Part shown: positions 1 to 8,562 of the stretch, in pieces
Numbering within the stretch: position 1 is the first letter of the stretch
Layout: every line of letters begins with the position of its first letter
DNA from: CAZUWH01 sp964624075
Lineage (GTDB): Bacteria; Pseudomonadota; Alphaproteobacteria; Rhodospirillales; Rhodospirillaceae
Length of the DNA: 64,000 nucleotides
Reading direction: 5' to 3'
Assembly: GCA_964624075.1 (NCBI GenBank)
Contig: CAZUWH010000008.1
Location: 37,643-101,642, forward strand
Translations under genes and position numbers: made by a program
The notes under the pieces: model-generated
Database searches by the model: none
Told to the model about the DNA's origin: nothing
Seen by the model: the letters and a program-made list of their open reading frames with translations, nothing else

Positions 1-87
1 ACGGAGAGGGTTGCATGGTCTCAAAAGGCACAGCCGCCGGAACACACTCCGGTCAGGTGAGCATGTTCCGTCTTCTTTCCCTTGCCT

Positions 88-333
88 TCAGTGTACACTG
101 AATGGTTCCATATCGTGTTGGCGAATGGCGGCAAAGGCAAGGTCACGACGTGGTGCCATGCCCATCTCCACGCCATTGGCGGCATGGATGGCCCATGCTT
201 CCTCGTCATTGACTATCACGCGTTTGACAAAAGCCACGTCCCGCAAGCCCCAGCTCGCCAGTTCCTGCAGCGTCATAGCCCGCCTTTGCGGGGCAATCGT
301 TCTGCCCGCGTTTCTGTCTGACGGTCCGTCCAT
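88..333 (-). CDS. DUF1150 family small protein
   Basis: Small alphaproteobacterial protein of unknown function that usually lies directly downstream of a small heat-shock gene, as it does here. The core reads RDVAFVKRVIVNDEEAWAIH followed by MAPRRDLAFAAIRQHDMEP, the pattern I recognise for DUF1150. I chose the ATG at 333 (81 aa) because a GGAAGG Shine-Dalgarno sits 8 bases upstream and homologues are about this long. A TTG at 405 would give a longer form overlapping the end of hsp20. It is probably co-transcribed with hsp20, with a 55-base gap. Family assignment is by pattern recognition and the role is unknown. Confidence 0.8.
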   Translation of the reverse strand: MDGPSDRNAGRTIAPQRRAMTLQELASWGLRDVAFVKRVIVNDEEAWAIHAANGVEMGMAPRRDLAFAAIRQHDMEPFSVH

Positions 334-388
334 GGCTCTAACCTTCCCGTTCTGACCTGCTGTCACCGCACCTTCCCCAGTCCAGGAA

Positions 389-841
389 TCATTCTTCCAT
401 GCCAATGACCTGTGGAGCCCGCTCTTCCTTGCAACGGATCTTCACCGACCGAATCCTGGGTTCAGCGCGTGAACGTTCAAGATCAATCGCCAGCAGTCCG
501 TTCTGGAGGGACGCGCCTGTCACCTCGACCCCCTCGGCCAGCACGAAACTGCGCTGGAACTGGCGCGCAGCAATGCCACGATAAAGATAGATCCGATCGC
601 CCTGCCCTTCATCCTTCTGACGACCACGAACGACAAGCTGGTTGTCTTCAATGGAAACGTTCAGGTCACTCTCGGCAAAACCGGCAACGGCCAGGGCAAT
701 GCGGAACTTGTCTTCGCCGACCTGCTCAATATTGCAAGGCGGATAACCCTCCGCTGACGTTTTCGATATCCGATCGAGAACACGCTCGAAGTGATCAAAC
801 CCCAACAACAAGGGGCTGCTGAAAACAGACATGCGCGCCAC
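389..841 (-). CDS. hsp20: Small heat-shock protein (Hsp20/IbpA family)
   Basis: ATP-independent cytoplasmic chaperone that holds unfolding proteins for DnaK or ClpB. The 150-aa length is normal for IbpA-like proteins. The alpha-crystallin domain spans roughly residues 35-130, with PPCNIEQVGEDKFRIALAVA opening it, a LVVRG strand and the LQNGLLAIDLER strand near its end. The start is a GTG with AGGAGG nine bases upstream; an internal ATG lies three codons later. Alphaproteobacterial hsp20 leaders often carry ROSE thermometers. Here only a weak 4-bp hairpin is visible by eye just before the Shine-Dalgarno, so thermometer control is not supported. DUF1150 follows in the same direction. Confidence 0.92.
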   Translation of the reverse strand: MARMSVFSSPLLLGFDHFERVLDRISKTSAEGYPPCNIEQVGEDKFRIALAVAGFAESDLNVSIEDNQLVVRGRQKDEGQGDRIYLYRGIAARQFQRSFVLAEGVEVTGASLQNGLLAIDLERSRAEPRIRSVKIRCKEERAPQVIGMEE

Positions 842-1232
842 AACGCGTCTCCTCCTCGACTAAGAGCGAGCATAAAATCCGGACCCGAAATCGGCGTCCT
901 TGCGATGGTCCATGAATGGCTCCATCCAACAGATCTATGAGCGGAAACACCACCGTCAACCTCTACCGAACCAAGTTTCCTTTGCCGTTTCCTTCACGTC
1001 AAGGCATGCCGCCTGCTATGATAAGGTGAGTTGGAGCAAGAGACAATTCTTATTATATTCGACTCTCATGATACCCTCTCTCCGGACGATCGGAGAAAGG
1101 AGCCCCGCCTGCCTCTAGTTACCCCGACTCGTTGGCTGAAAAAGATGTGTTCTGTTCAGAACGAATTCCAGCAAGGACGGCCAAGCAGTGCAAGGGAGCC
1201 CGTGCCTCCCTTCGCGCTCCTGCCTTTTCCGC
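842..1232. other. Intergenic region without a recognised gene
   Basis: This 391-base stretch holds the promoter side of hsp20 and the end of the decayed P-type ATPase. Short open frames on both strands show no family motif. A TTGACG followed 16 bases later by TAGATC on the minus strand could be a vegetative promoter for hsp20, but this is weak. Confidence 0.4.
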
Positions 1233-3330
1233 TCACCGTCCGGTCGCACCTCGCCCCAGGGCCAAAGCCCGCAATAAGATGACGATGGTCGTGCCATTGT
1301 GCAGCATGGCGGTGAGGGCTGGCGGCAGCAGCCCTTGTGCCGCACCAGCCATGATGCCGGTATTGATACCGACAGAGACATGGAAGTTGCTGCGGATCAG
1401 GGTGAGGTTTCCTGGGCAAGGGCATGCAGATCCACCACCACTTCCAGACGGTCATCCATCAGCATGATATCGGCGGTGGCGCGGGCGATATCGGCAGCCT
1501 GCGGCATGGCAATGCCCACATCCGCTGCTGCCCGGGCCGGACCACCATTGACACCATCGCCGATGAAGGCGACCCGTCATCCTTCGGCCTTCAGCGTTTC
1601 GACAATCGCAGCCTTGTCTTCGGGACGCCTTTCGCAGAACACGCCGTCAAGGCCAAGCGCTTCGCCCATGGCTTCCGCCTTGCTCCGGATATCACCGGTG
1701 ATCATCATAATGGCACGCGCCCCCTTGCCGGCGCAGACGGGCAAGGGTTGCGGCCGCTTCTGGTCGCACCGGTCCCGTAGTAGGGCGATGACCCCAAGGG
1801 GAATGCCGTCGGCGCTGACGAACAGGAGCGCTTTGCCTTCCGCCTGGAGTCGGGCGATCAGGCCATGTCCGGCCGCAAAGGAAACGCCCGCATCCTCTTC
1901 CACGTAATGACGGCTGCCGATGCGGATTAGCCGCCCGCTAACCCGGCTCGCCACACCATGACCAATGATGAAGTCCACCCCCTCATGCGTGATGTGCGCC
2001 AGATGATGGCGACGCGCGAGCGCCACCACGGCTGCAGGAATCGAGCGCGTGGTATGCTCGGCGAGCGAGGCTACTACAGAGCCAGAAGCTCGCTGCTCTC
2101 CATGCCCTGTTGCAGACACTGGATATCGGTGACATCAAGGGTATTGGCCGTGAGCGGCCGGTCTTGTCGAACACCACCGTGTCCACCTGGGCGAGGTTCT
2201 CGATCGCCTGTCTTCCCTTGACCAGACAGCCCATGCGTGCCACCCGGTACATGAGGCCGCCTTGAAGGCGATGGGGGTGCCAAACTTGACCGCACAAGCG
2301 TAACCGACCAGAAACACCGACTCAAGTCGCTGCCAGTCGCGGGTCAGGGCAAACATCATAGCGCCAGACAGCAACGTGATCATCACGCGCCGGTCGGCCA
2401 TCTGTCGTGACAGGCACTGGATCTGTGACAGTCGCCCAAGAGCCTCGCGAATCGTGCGGGAAATGCGGGCCATGGTCGTGGCCTCGCCCACTTTTCGCCA
2501 TGACCACCAGTCAGCCTTCGTGTACCATGGTGCCAGACAGGATGAGATCCCCTTGCACTTTCGGAATCGGCAGACTCTCGCCGGTGACGCTGGCCTGGTT
2601 GACCGTGGCCATTCCGGAGACAACCGCGCCATCCACCGGAATGAGCTGGCCGCTGCCAATCACCACCCATTCTCCGCCTTTCAAGGTGTGGTAAGGCACC
2701 TCGGCTACTTGCCTGCCCTCTGCGCTTTCGATCCAGACCCGGTCCGGTTCAGCCTGCAACAGCTTCTCCAGCAGGTTGTCGGAACGACGGGCAGTGCTGG
2801 CCTCGATCCAGCTCCCTAGTTCCGAAAGGAAGCGGGCAAAATTGGCGGTTGCGAATTCCCCCCGCAACACCGGCAGACCGATGGCCATGGCGTCCAGCAC
2901 CTCGACCTTGATGCCGGTATCGGGCAGAGCCCTGATCCCCCAGACCCAGAACATCTGGCTACGTTGAGCCAGGTCAGGACAGCCCGCCAGGGCGGAGGCA
3001 ATAGCCAAGCTCCAAGCAACATGCCCCCTACCTACCACCACCACCCGGACCGGATCAGGTTCCCCGACCCTGGGCGGGTACGGGGGCAGGGTACCTGCGC
3101 GCGTGCCTCCCTGTAACGACTACCTTCAGAATCTCCGTGCGTACGTTCTCTCCCGGACGGTACATGACGATCACGCTGCGGCAGGCCGGATTGGTTTCGC
3201 ACCGAGAGCACACCTGCCACTTCCTCGATGGCCTGAAGCAGGCGGCCAGTCAGCATGGTCCGCAGACGCAACCGCCCGGGCCAGACCACGGACCAACCTC
3301 GACAGAGGCCGACCGGACCCACAGAGCCGG
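1233..3330 (-). pseudogene. Heavy-metal P1B-type ATPase, multiply frameshifted
   Basis: Remnant of an inner-membrane metal-exporting P-type ATPase. In order on the minus strand I see an N-terminal PGRLRLR segment, the actuator TGES motif (SVTGESLPIPK), a transmembrane YACAVKFGTPIAF motif in the place of CPC, the phosphorylation motif VDTVVFDKTG, a nucleotide-binding segment with ITGDIRSKAEAMGEALGLD, and a C-terminal membrane helix with GRGATGR before TGA. These pieces lie in different frames, so at least four frameshifts separate them. The hinge motif GDGxND reads GDGVNG, which replaces the invariant Asp by Gly. The reading frame cannot be restored by a single correction, so decay is more likely than sequencing error. 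The substrate metal is not assignable. The upper boundary is approximate. Confidence 0.88.
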
Positions 3331-3347
3331 AGGTACGGACACAACCT

Positions 3348-3700
3348 TCACGACCCGCTCTCGGGCGTCTGCGTGGCACGTGCGTCCCGCGTTTCCACCT
3401 CGGCATCCCGGAAGCGTTCCTTCATTTCCTCCAACTCGCCTTGCACCATAGACCATACTCTGGCTGCTGCCCGAATCATGGTCCGCTGGACAAGTAGATT
3501 GCCAAGCAGGAGACCGATTCCGGCCCCGACGGCCATGCCCTTCAGAAAAGCATCATTCCGTAAGGGATTGAAGCCCAGAAAGGGAAATGGCATGTCCTGG
3601 CCCGGTGCCTGCCAGGATGGCCCCAGTCCCCCCCCTGTCGGAAACCGTTGTAGACCGTGTCCCCACAGGCCCGTGTCGGGTTGTCGTTTTTCTCACTCAT
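3348..3700 (-). pseudogene. YtxH-like small membrane protein with G8-tract frameshift
   Basis: Small protein next to the ATPase remnant. It has one hydrophobic segment, KGMAVGAGIGLLLGNLLV, followed by a charged helix (EELEEMKERFRDAEVETRD-like), the layout of YtxH-type proteins. A good start exists at ATG 3700 with GGAGG eight bases upstream, but that frame is lost at a run of eight G (plus-strand C, 3628-3635). One extra G would join it to GGGLGPSWQAPGQDMPFPF and the rest. An internal ATG at 3593 gives an uninterrupted 81-aa product. The function is unknown. It is either broken, phase-variable at the G tract, or affected by a homopolymer error. Confidence 0.55.
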
Positions 3701-3799
3701 CGCGTCATCCTCCCCCTTTTCCAGCTCAATGAGGAAACCAGCCGACAGAAGAAATCATCACCCCAGGCAACCTGTGCCGGTGCCTCATCTTGCCTTTTC

Positions 3800-4061
3800 T
3801 CATGGCTCCTTATTGTTCCTGCCGTCTCCGACAGGGGAATCGACCCATTCATACACTTCGGCCGCAGGCTCGTTGTCGCAGCCACAGCCCTTTGCGCATG
3901 ATCTGCAGCCATTTTTCTCGTGCCGCCGCGCGATGGTGTGTCTCCCACCGACCGACCAGATCAAGCACGACTGCCGGTGAAGAGTCGAAATGGGTCGCGA
4001 TTTCGGCGACACTTGCCCGACCACAGCGGGACAGGTAGGCTCTCAATTCAAGCAGCGTCAT
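3800..4061 (-). pseudogene. feoC: FeoC-like protein, frameshifted
   Basis: Third gene of the ferrous-iron operon, 30 bases after feoB. FeoC proteins are small winged-helix proteins that often carry cysteines near the C-terminus and affect FeoB stability. The N-terminal half (MTLLELRAYLSRCGRASVAE through DLVGRWETHH) is in one frame. The C-terminal half, with the cysteine cluster CRSCAKGCGCDNEPAAEV, is in another. The shift lies near 3930-3945, around a GCGGCGGC stretch. Without correction the product ends at 3849 and lacks the cysteine cluster. A single-base error would restore it, so the status is uncertain. Confidence 0.72.
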
Positions 4062-4091
4062 CTTCGCCCCTCCGTCCTCTCCGGCCTGCCT

Positions 4092-6440
4092 TCAGCCGGC
4101 TACCTCGACAACGGGGGGACGCCGTACCCCATAGCCTAGCCCCCACATCATCGCCAGGGCCAGCCCCAGAAGCGTCAGACCGGCGGTAATCCACAGGCCG
4201 GCCGCCATAGGATCACGGTCAAAGGTCATCGCCTGATAGAAGATAACGGCCGTGACATAGCCGACCCCGGTTCCCCACGCCGCACTGAACACTGCCCAGC
4301 GCCATCCCGCCTCATGACTGATGGTGCCAAGTGCTGCCACGCACGGAGCATAGAGCAGAACCAGCAGCAGATAGGCGAAGGCGCTGGCAGTCCCATCGAA
4401 ACGGGCTGTCATGGCGCCGAATACCCCCCTTTCCACTTTCAAGGCCGTAGCCGCCCGCCCAGCATCAGCGACGAAACCGATATCGAGCCCCAAGGGGTCG
4501 GTCAGCTTGCTCAGACTGCCGGCCAGATTGGCAGGAATGGTTGCCGCAGCGGCCCATAGTTTGGCCCCCAGGGCGAATGGCCTGGAACTGATTCTATCTG
4601 AAGGTGTTTCCCCAGCAGCAATGCTGGCGTAAAGGGTATTAAGGGTTCCAACCACTGCCTCTTTGGCGAAGATCCCACTGAACAGACCGATTGCGGCCGG
4701 CCAGTTCTCCTCGGTCAGGCCCATGGGAGCGAAGATCGGCATCAGGCTCTGGCTTACCTTGGCCAGTACCGAGCGGTCGCTGTCGCGGTTGCCAAAGCTG
4801 GCATTTATTCCTACCGTGCCGAGAATCGACAGGATCATAACCATGGGCACGATCACCTGACCGGCGCGCAGGACAAAATCCTTCAGACGATGCCAGGCGC
4901 GCAGCACGACGGTCGCGAGAGTCGGCAAATGGTAGGGGGGCAGTTCCATGACAAACGGTGCTGCCTCCCCTTGCAGCAGGGTCTGCTTCAAGACCAGCCC
5001 CGTGCCGACAGCAAACGCCACCCCGATCAGGTAAAGGGCAAACACGACGTTCTGACCATTGGCAGGGAAAAAAGCGGCTGCAAACAGAGCGTAGACCGGC
5101 AGGCGGGCGCCGCATGACATGAACGGCGTCATCATCATGGCGAGAATGCGATCGCGGCGGTGTTCGAGAGTGCGAGTGGCCATGATCGCTGGCACGTTGC
5201 ACCCAAAACCGACGATCAGCGGCACGAATGCCTTACCTGGCAGGCCAATGGTGCGCATGCCGCGATCCATCACGAACGCTGCCCGCGCCATGTAGCCGGA
5301 GTCCTCCAGGAACGACAGAAACAAATACAGAAAACTGATGATGGGAATGAATGTGGCAACGGTCTGGATACCTCCCCCGATGCCATCAGCGAGAATCACG
5401 GTGACAACCTCAGGCGCGGCAACCGCACGCAGCAGCGCACCACCCCCCTCCACCAGGACCGCTCCCACCGTCTGTTCAAAGAAATCAATGAACGCACCAC
5501 CAATATTGATGGTCAGCATGAACATCAGATAGATCATGGCAAAGAAGATCGGGATGCCGAGAAAACGGTCCAGCACGACCCGGTCGATGCGGTCGGAGAG
5601 GGTACGGGACACCAGACCGTCACGATGCACGCATGCGTCAACGAGCAGACCCACGAAACCATAGCGTCTATCGGCGATCAGAATATCAGGCTCCTCGCCC
5701 GTGGCCATGGCAAGAGCTCTCTTGTGCCCTGCGACATCCTCCAGAATGGCCGGCCCGGCCAGGGCAGCGGCCTGTGGATCCTCCTCCAGCAGCCTGATGG
5801 CCAGCCAGCGGGACCCGACCCGATGGCGCCGCGCCGCCTCGTCCAGCTTCGGGACAAGAGCCGCCACCGCCGCCTCGATGGCCGGTCCATAGGCCGGACG
5901 AGCGACGGGACGCTTACGTTCCTGTGCTGCCTTGCGAATGACCTCTTTCAGGGCATCAAGGCCACGCTTGCGGCTTGCCACCAGGGCGACCGCCGGGCAG
6001 CCCAACGTCTGCGCCAATCGGTCTACGTTCACAGCGATGCCGCGCCGTCTGGCGATGTCCATCATGTTGACGGCCATCACCACAGGTACACCTATTTCGA
6101 GAAGCTGGCTGGTCAGATAAAGATTCCGTTCCAGATTGGCCGCATCGACGATGTTGACCACGAGCGCCGCCTCACCGGACAGGATGTAATCATGGGCGAC
6201 TCGTCCATCCTCCGAAGCCCGCCCGCCATCGAGGGCATAGATGCCCGGTAGATCGACTGCCCGCCAGGTTCTGCCAGCATGCGGATAGACCCCGACCTTC
6301 TTTTCTACCGTTACGCCAGGCCAGTTGCCAACCTCCTGGTGGGCCCCGGTCAGGGCGTTGAACAGGGTGGTCTTGCCACAGTTGGGATTACCGACGATGC
6401 AGAGAGTTGTGATCGGGGAAGATTCGCTGCTGGTTATCAT
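4092..6440 (-). CDS. feoB: Ferrous iron transporter FeoB
   Basis: Inner-membrane Fe2+ transporter with a cytoplasmic G-protein domain. The 782-aa length is normal and the frame is intact. The G1 motif GNPNCGKT is at residues 17-24, the G3 motif DLPGIYAL follows, and the G4-like NMMD lies in the first 170 residues. Then come the spacer and two Gate-type membrane regions (FLGIPIFFAMIYLMFML, SGYMARAAFVMDR, GFGCNVPAIMATR, MSCGARLPVYALF). The Cys in the GCNVPA and SCGARLPVY motifs are conserved permeation-path features of the family. Its ATG overlaps the feoA stop as ATGA, so the two are translationally coupled. A Fur-box candidate lies upstream of feoA. Confidence 0.97.
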   Translation of the reverse strand: MITSSESSPITTLCIVGNPNCGKTTLFNALTGAHQEVGNWPGVTVEKKVGVYPHAGRTWRAVDLPGIYALDGGRASEDGRVAHDYILSGEAALVVNIVDAANLERNLYLTSQLLEIGVPVVMAVNMMDIARRRGIAVNVDRLAQTLGCPAVALVASRKRGLDALKEVIRKAAQERKRPVARPAYGPAIEAAVAALVPKLDEAARRHRVGSRWLAIRLLEEDPQAAALAGPAILEDVAGHKRALAMATGEEPDILIADRRYGFVGLLVDACVHRDGLVSRTLSDRIDRVVLDRFLGIPIFFAMIYLMFMLTINIGGAFIDFFEQTVGAVLVEGGGALLRAVAAPEVVTVILADGIGGGIQTVATFIPIISFLYLFLSFLEDSGYMARAAFVMDRGMRTIGLPGKAFVPLIVGFGCNVPAIMATRTLEHRRDRILAMMMTPFMSCGARLPVYALFAAAFFPANGQNVVFALYLIGVAFAVGTGLVLKQTLLQGEAAPFVMELPPYHLPTLATVVLRAWHRLKDFVLRAGQVIVPMVMILSILGTVGINASFGNRDSDRSVLAKVSQSLMPIFAPMGLTEENWPAAIGLFSGIFAKEAVVGTLNTLYASIAAGETPSDRISSRPFALGAKLWAAAATIPANLAGSLSKLTDPLGLDIGFVADAGRAATALKVERGVFGAMTARFDGTASAFAYLLLVLLYAPCVAALGTISHEAGWRWAVFSAAWGTGVGYVTAVIFYQAMTFDRDPMAAGLWITAGLTLLGLALAMMWGLGYGVRRPPVVEVAG

Positions 6441-6670
6441 CGCACCCTCTCGATCATCAGCATGTCGGCCTCGACCTTGCGCAGGCTCAAGCCCATGCCG
6501 CGCACCCGGATTTCCACCGGATCGCCCAGAGGTGCCACCCGCGTCAGTTCGAATTCTGTACCTGGCGTCAGCCCCATTGCCAGCAGACGGTGCCGATAAT
6601 CGCGATCGCCTGCCGCAAAGCCAGTGACCCGTCCCCGTTCACCGGGCTGTAAATCGCGTATGGCTCCCAT
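6437..6670 (-). CDS. feoA: Ferrous iron transport protein FeoA
   Basis: Small SH3-like cytoplasmic protein that works with FeoB. The 77-aa sequence has the family pattern: GERGRVTGF near the start, RLLAMGLTPGTEFELTRVAP in the middle, and DPVEIRVRGMGLSLRKVEA at the end. It is the first gene of the operon and overlaps feoB by four bases. Expression is probably Fur-controlled through the palindrome at 6859-6875. Confidence 0.95.
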   Translation of the reverse strand: MGAIRDLQPGERGRVTGFAAGDRDYRHRLLAMGLTPGTEFELTRVAPLGDPVEIRVRGMGLSLRKVEADMLMIERVR

Positions 6671-6858
6671 CAGCCTTCCTCCTCTTCTTCTTCCCCGCCG
6701 ACGTCAGGGCTGCCCCCACACCGCACCCCCAGCCGTACCACCGTTCCGACATCGCTCCAGATGGCACGAGACACCACCCCGACGGCAGGGTCCCGGTGAT
6801 GCCGGCAGCACAGCTGGGATGATGGAGCATAGCAGCCGCTTCGTCCCCTCTATAAGAT

Positions 6859-6875
6859 ATGCGATTCACTCGCAA
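6859..6875 (-). promoter_or_regulatory. Fur-box candidate upstream of feoAB
   Basis: The minus strand reads TTGCGAGTGAATCGCAT, an inverted repeat TGCGA-N5-TCGCA. This resembles the Fur operators described in alphaproteobacteria (TGCNANTNANTNGCA-like). It lies about 190 bases upstream of the feoA start. Placement before an iron-uptake operon supports the reading; binding is inferred. Confidence 0.5.
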
Positions 6876-7016
6876 CTCGTTTTTCCTCTAAACCTTCTAG
6901 GGGTATTCCGTCAAGGCCAAAGATGCAAATGCGTAGCTCTTGCAGGTTATTTATTGTGAATCATACCGGTTATAGGCACGATGGGGTATGCCTCTCTTTC
7001 GTCAGGAGGCCACCTG

Positions 7017-7971
7017 ATGCATGGCCATGCTTTGGAAAGCTACCACCATCCTCATACCTTCACGGTCGTGGACAGGGTGTGCGAGTTCCGCACGCTGTGG
7101 GTCGTCTTCCTGACGGCAGTGACCATGGTGGTGGAAGTAGTGACGGGCTGGCTCGGGATCCATGGCCCTGCTCGCGGACGGCACCTCGAGCGCCATCCTG
7201 CTCGGGATAGCAGGGGGGGCCATGATGGTCGAGTCGGTAGAACGGTTGTTGGAGACCCCTGCCCCGGTACCGACTCGTTATGGTGAGGCCATGGTGGTCG
7301 CCGTGACCGGCCTGTCTGTCAGTGTTGCCAGCCTGTTTCTGCTCGGCGAGGCAGGATACGCTCACGGGAACGGAGGGGCTCGCTCCAGGGACCATGAGGA
7401 TCTTCCGATGCCTTGTTACGAGGGCGACAACGGCTCCTGCGCACATGCGGACGAATCACAACCCCGATCACAACATCCGCTCTGCCTTTTTGCACGTCAT
7501 GTCCGATGCCGTGACATCAGGCGCAGCGATCTAGCTCTGGCCGGTGGCTGGCTGTTCGACTGACACTGGCTTGACCCGGTCGCGGGCCTGGCCAGCGCCA
7601 TGCTGATCGGGTTCTGGGCGATCGGTCTGGCCAGGGACAGCAGCACGATCTTACTGGACCGCAATACCGACGCCGCCCTCTCGCAATGGGGGCACACGTT
7701 CATTGAAGCCGATGCCGACAACCAGCTGGTTGACCTGCATCTATGGACGGCCGGGCCGAACTGGTTTGCCGCTATCCTCACTCTTATTACGCACTATCCG
7801 CGTCCCCCTAACCATTACAGGAATCTCTTGCGCAGCACCGTTCCAGCGCTCATGTACGTTACGGTCGAGGTTCACGCGTATCCGGGACCCGCTCTGCCAG
7901 CCGTGTCTGGAGCTCGACGTGCGGGGCGCAGCACGGGTCTAAGCGGCCCCCTCTATACCTTCGAGCCTTGA
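7017..7971 (+). pseudogene. dmeF: DmeF-like cation diffusion facilitator, degraded
   Basis: Remnant of a CDF-family efflux protein of the inner membrane (Co2+/Ni2+ type by resemblance to DmeF). A strong Shine-Dalgarno (AGGAGG) precedes ATG 7017, and the N-terminus HGHALESYHHPHTF has the His-rich DmeF look, followed by LWVVFLTAVTMVVEVVTGW. The next helices (GLALLADGT, then IAGGAMMVESVERLLETPAP) are in other frames, and the HxxxD helix region typical of the family is partly deleted. Later fragments are NIRSAFLHVMSDAVTSG, WLDPVAGLASAMLIGFWAI and LVDLHLWTAGPNWFAAI-LTL. A TGA at 7561 also interrupts the frame before HWLDPV. Several frameshifts, a deletion and a stop make this a clear pseudogene. 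Confidence 0.88.
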
Positions 7972-8057
7972 TCGTGCCTGATCAAGGCTCCCCTAGCCGG
8001 CGGGCCGCATCCGCGGTCCTGGGCCTTTGCACCATGCGGCGCGCGGCGGCGGCGGAC
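7955..8057 (-). repeat. Dispersed ~95-bp repeat, copy A
   Basis: Read on the minus strand this copy matches copies at 8374-8466 and 57822-57918: a GC-rich head, GGATGCGGCCCGCCGGC, a GATC-containing hairpin and a GGCTC-AAGGTAT end. In this copy the hairpin is a perfect 11-bp stem (GAGCCTTGATC pairing with GATCAAGGCTC, 7963-7973 with 7980-7990) with a 6-base loop. It abuts the 3' end of the dmeF pseudogene. No coding capacity is seen. Confidence 0.7.
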
Positions 8058-8373
8058 ATTTGAGCGGGTGTCACGATTGACGTTCGTTGGTATTATGGAA
8101 TGTTGCGAGGGCCAGTACGCCGGGAAATCTCCCAGACACGTCCTCGTGGGCGATGACGCCTGAACACCAGACATGACGCGCCTTCCGATCCGCACAGTCT
8201 TTTCGGGCTGGCGCACCCGCGCAAGGGGTGGTAGGTAACGTGGGGCCTGAAAGATTCCTGGAAACTTAGGGTATTCTGCCTGTGCATTTGGTAGGAGGGT
8301 GTTTGTTTCTTACCGCTTATACCCATGAGTATAAACCTAGACTTGCGCTTATGGGACCGCCGCAACCACGGAG

Positions 8374-8466
8374 GCGCACAGAATGACGCAAAAGCCAAAG
8401 GCTGCGGATGCTGCCCGTCGACACCCGGGAGAGTCTTGATCGGGCGCGATCAGGGCTCAAAGGTAT
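8374..8466 (+). repeat. Dispersed ~95-bp repeat, copy B
   Basis: Shares GCAAAAGCC, GCGGATG, CCCG and the TTGATCGGGCGCGATCAGGG hairpin, and ends GGCTCAAAGGTAT, exactly as copy C does. It lies just upstream of the htrA pseudogene and is inverted relative to copy A, about 320 bases away. Confidence 0.7.
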
Positions 8467-8562
8467 AAAGTATAAGGTATTATGCATTTTCCGGGCGCCG
8501 TATTCAATGCCGGTTGAAGCGTGTGTCTGCCGAAACAGGGCAACAGGCTGAAAACAGGAAAC

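Noticed and set aside
842..880. A ROSE-type RNA thermometer before hsp20
   Set aside because: Only a 4-bp hairpin near the Shine-Dalgarno is visible, too weak to support without folding analysis.
1233..3330. Frameshifts are all sequencing errors
   Set aside because: Long core genes (feoB, sufB, sufD, heparinase-like, rng) are free of them, and pseudogenes also have deletions, duplications and changes of invariant residues. A few single shifts (feoC, YtxH-like) remain open to this explanation.
5160..6251. A 363-codon plus-strand open frame opposite feoB
   Set aside because: It is antisense to a clear full-length FeoB, has no motif and is rich in His, Gln and Arg as expected for the complement of a GC-rich gene.
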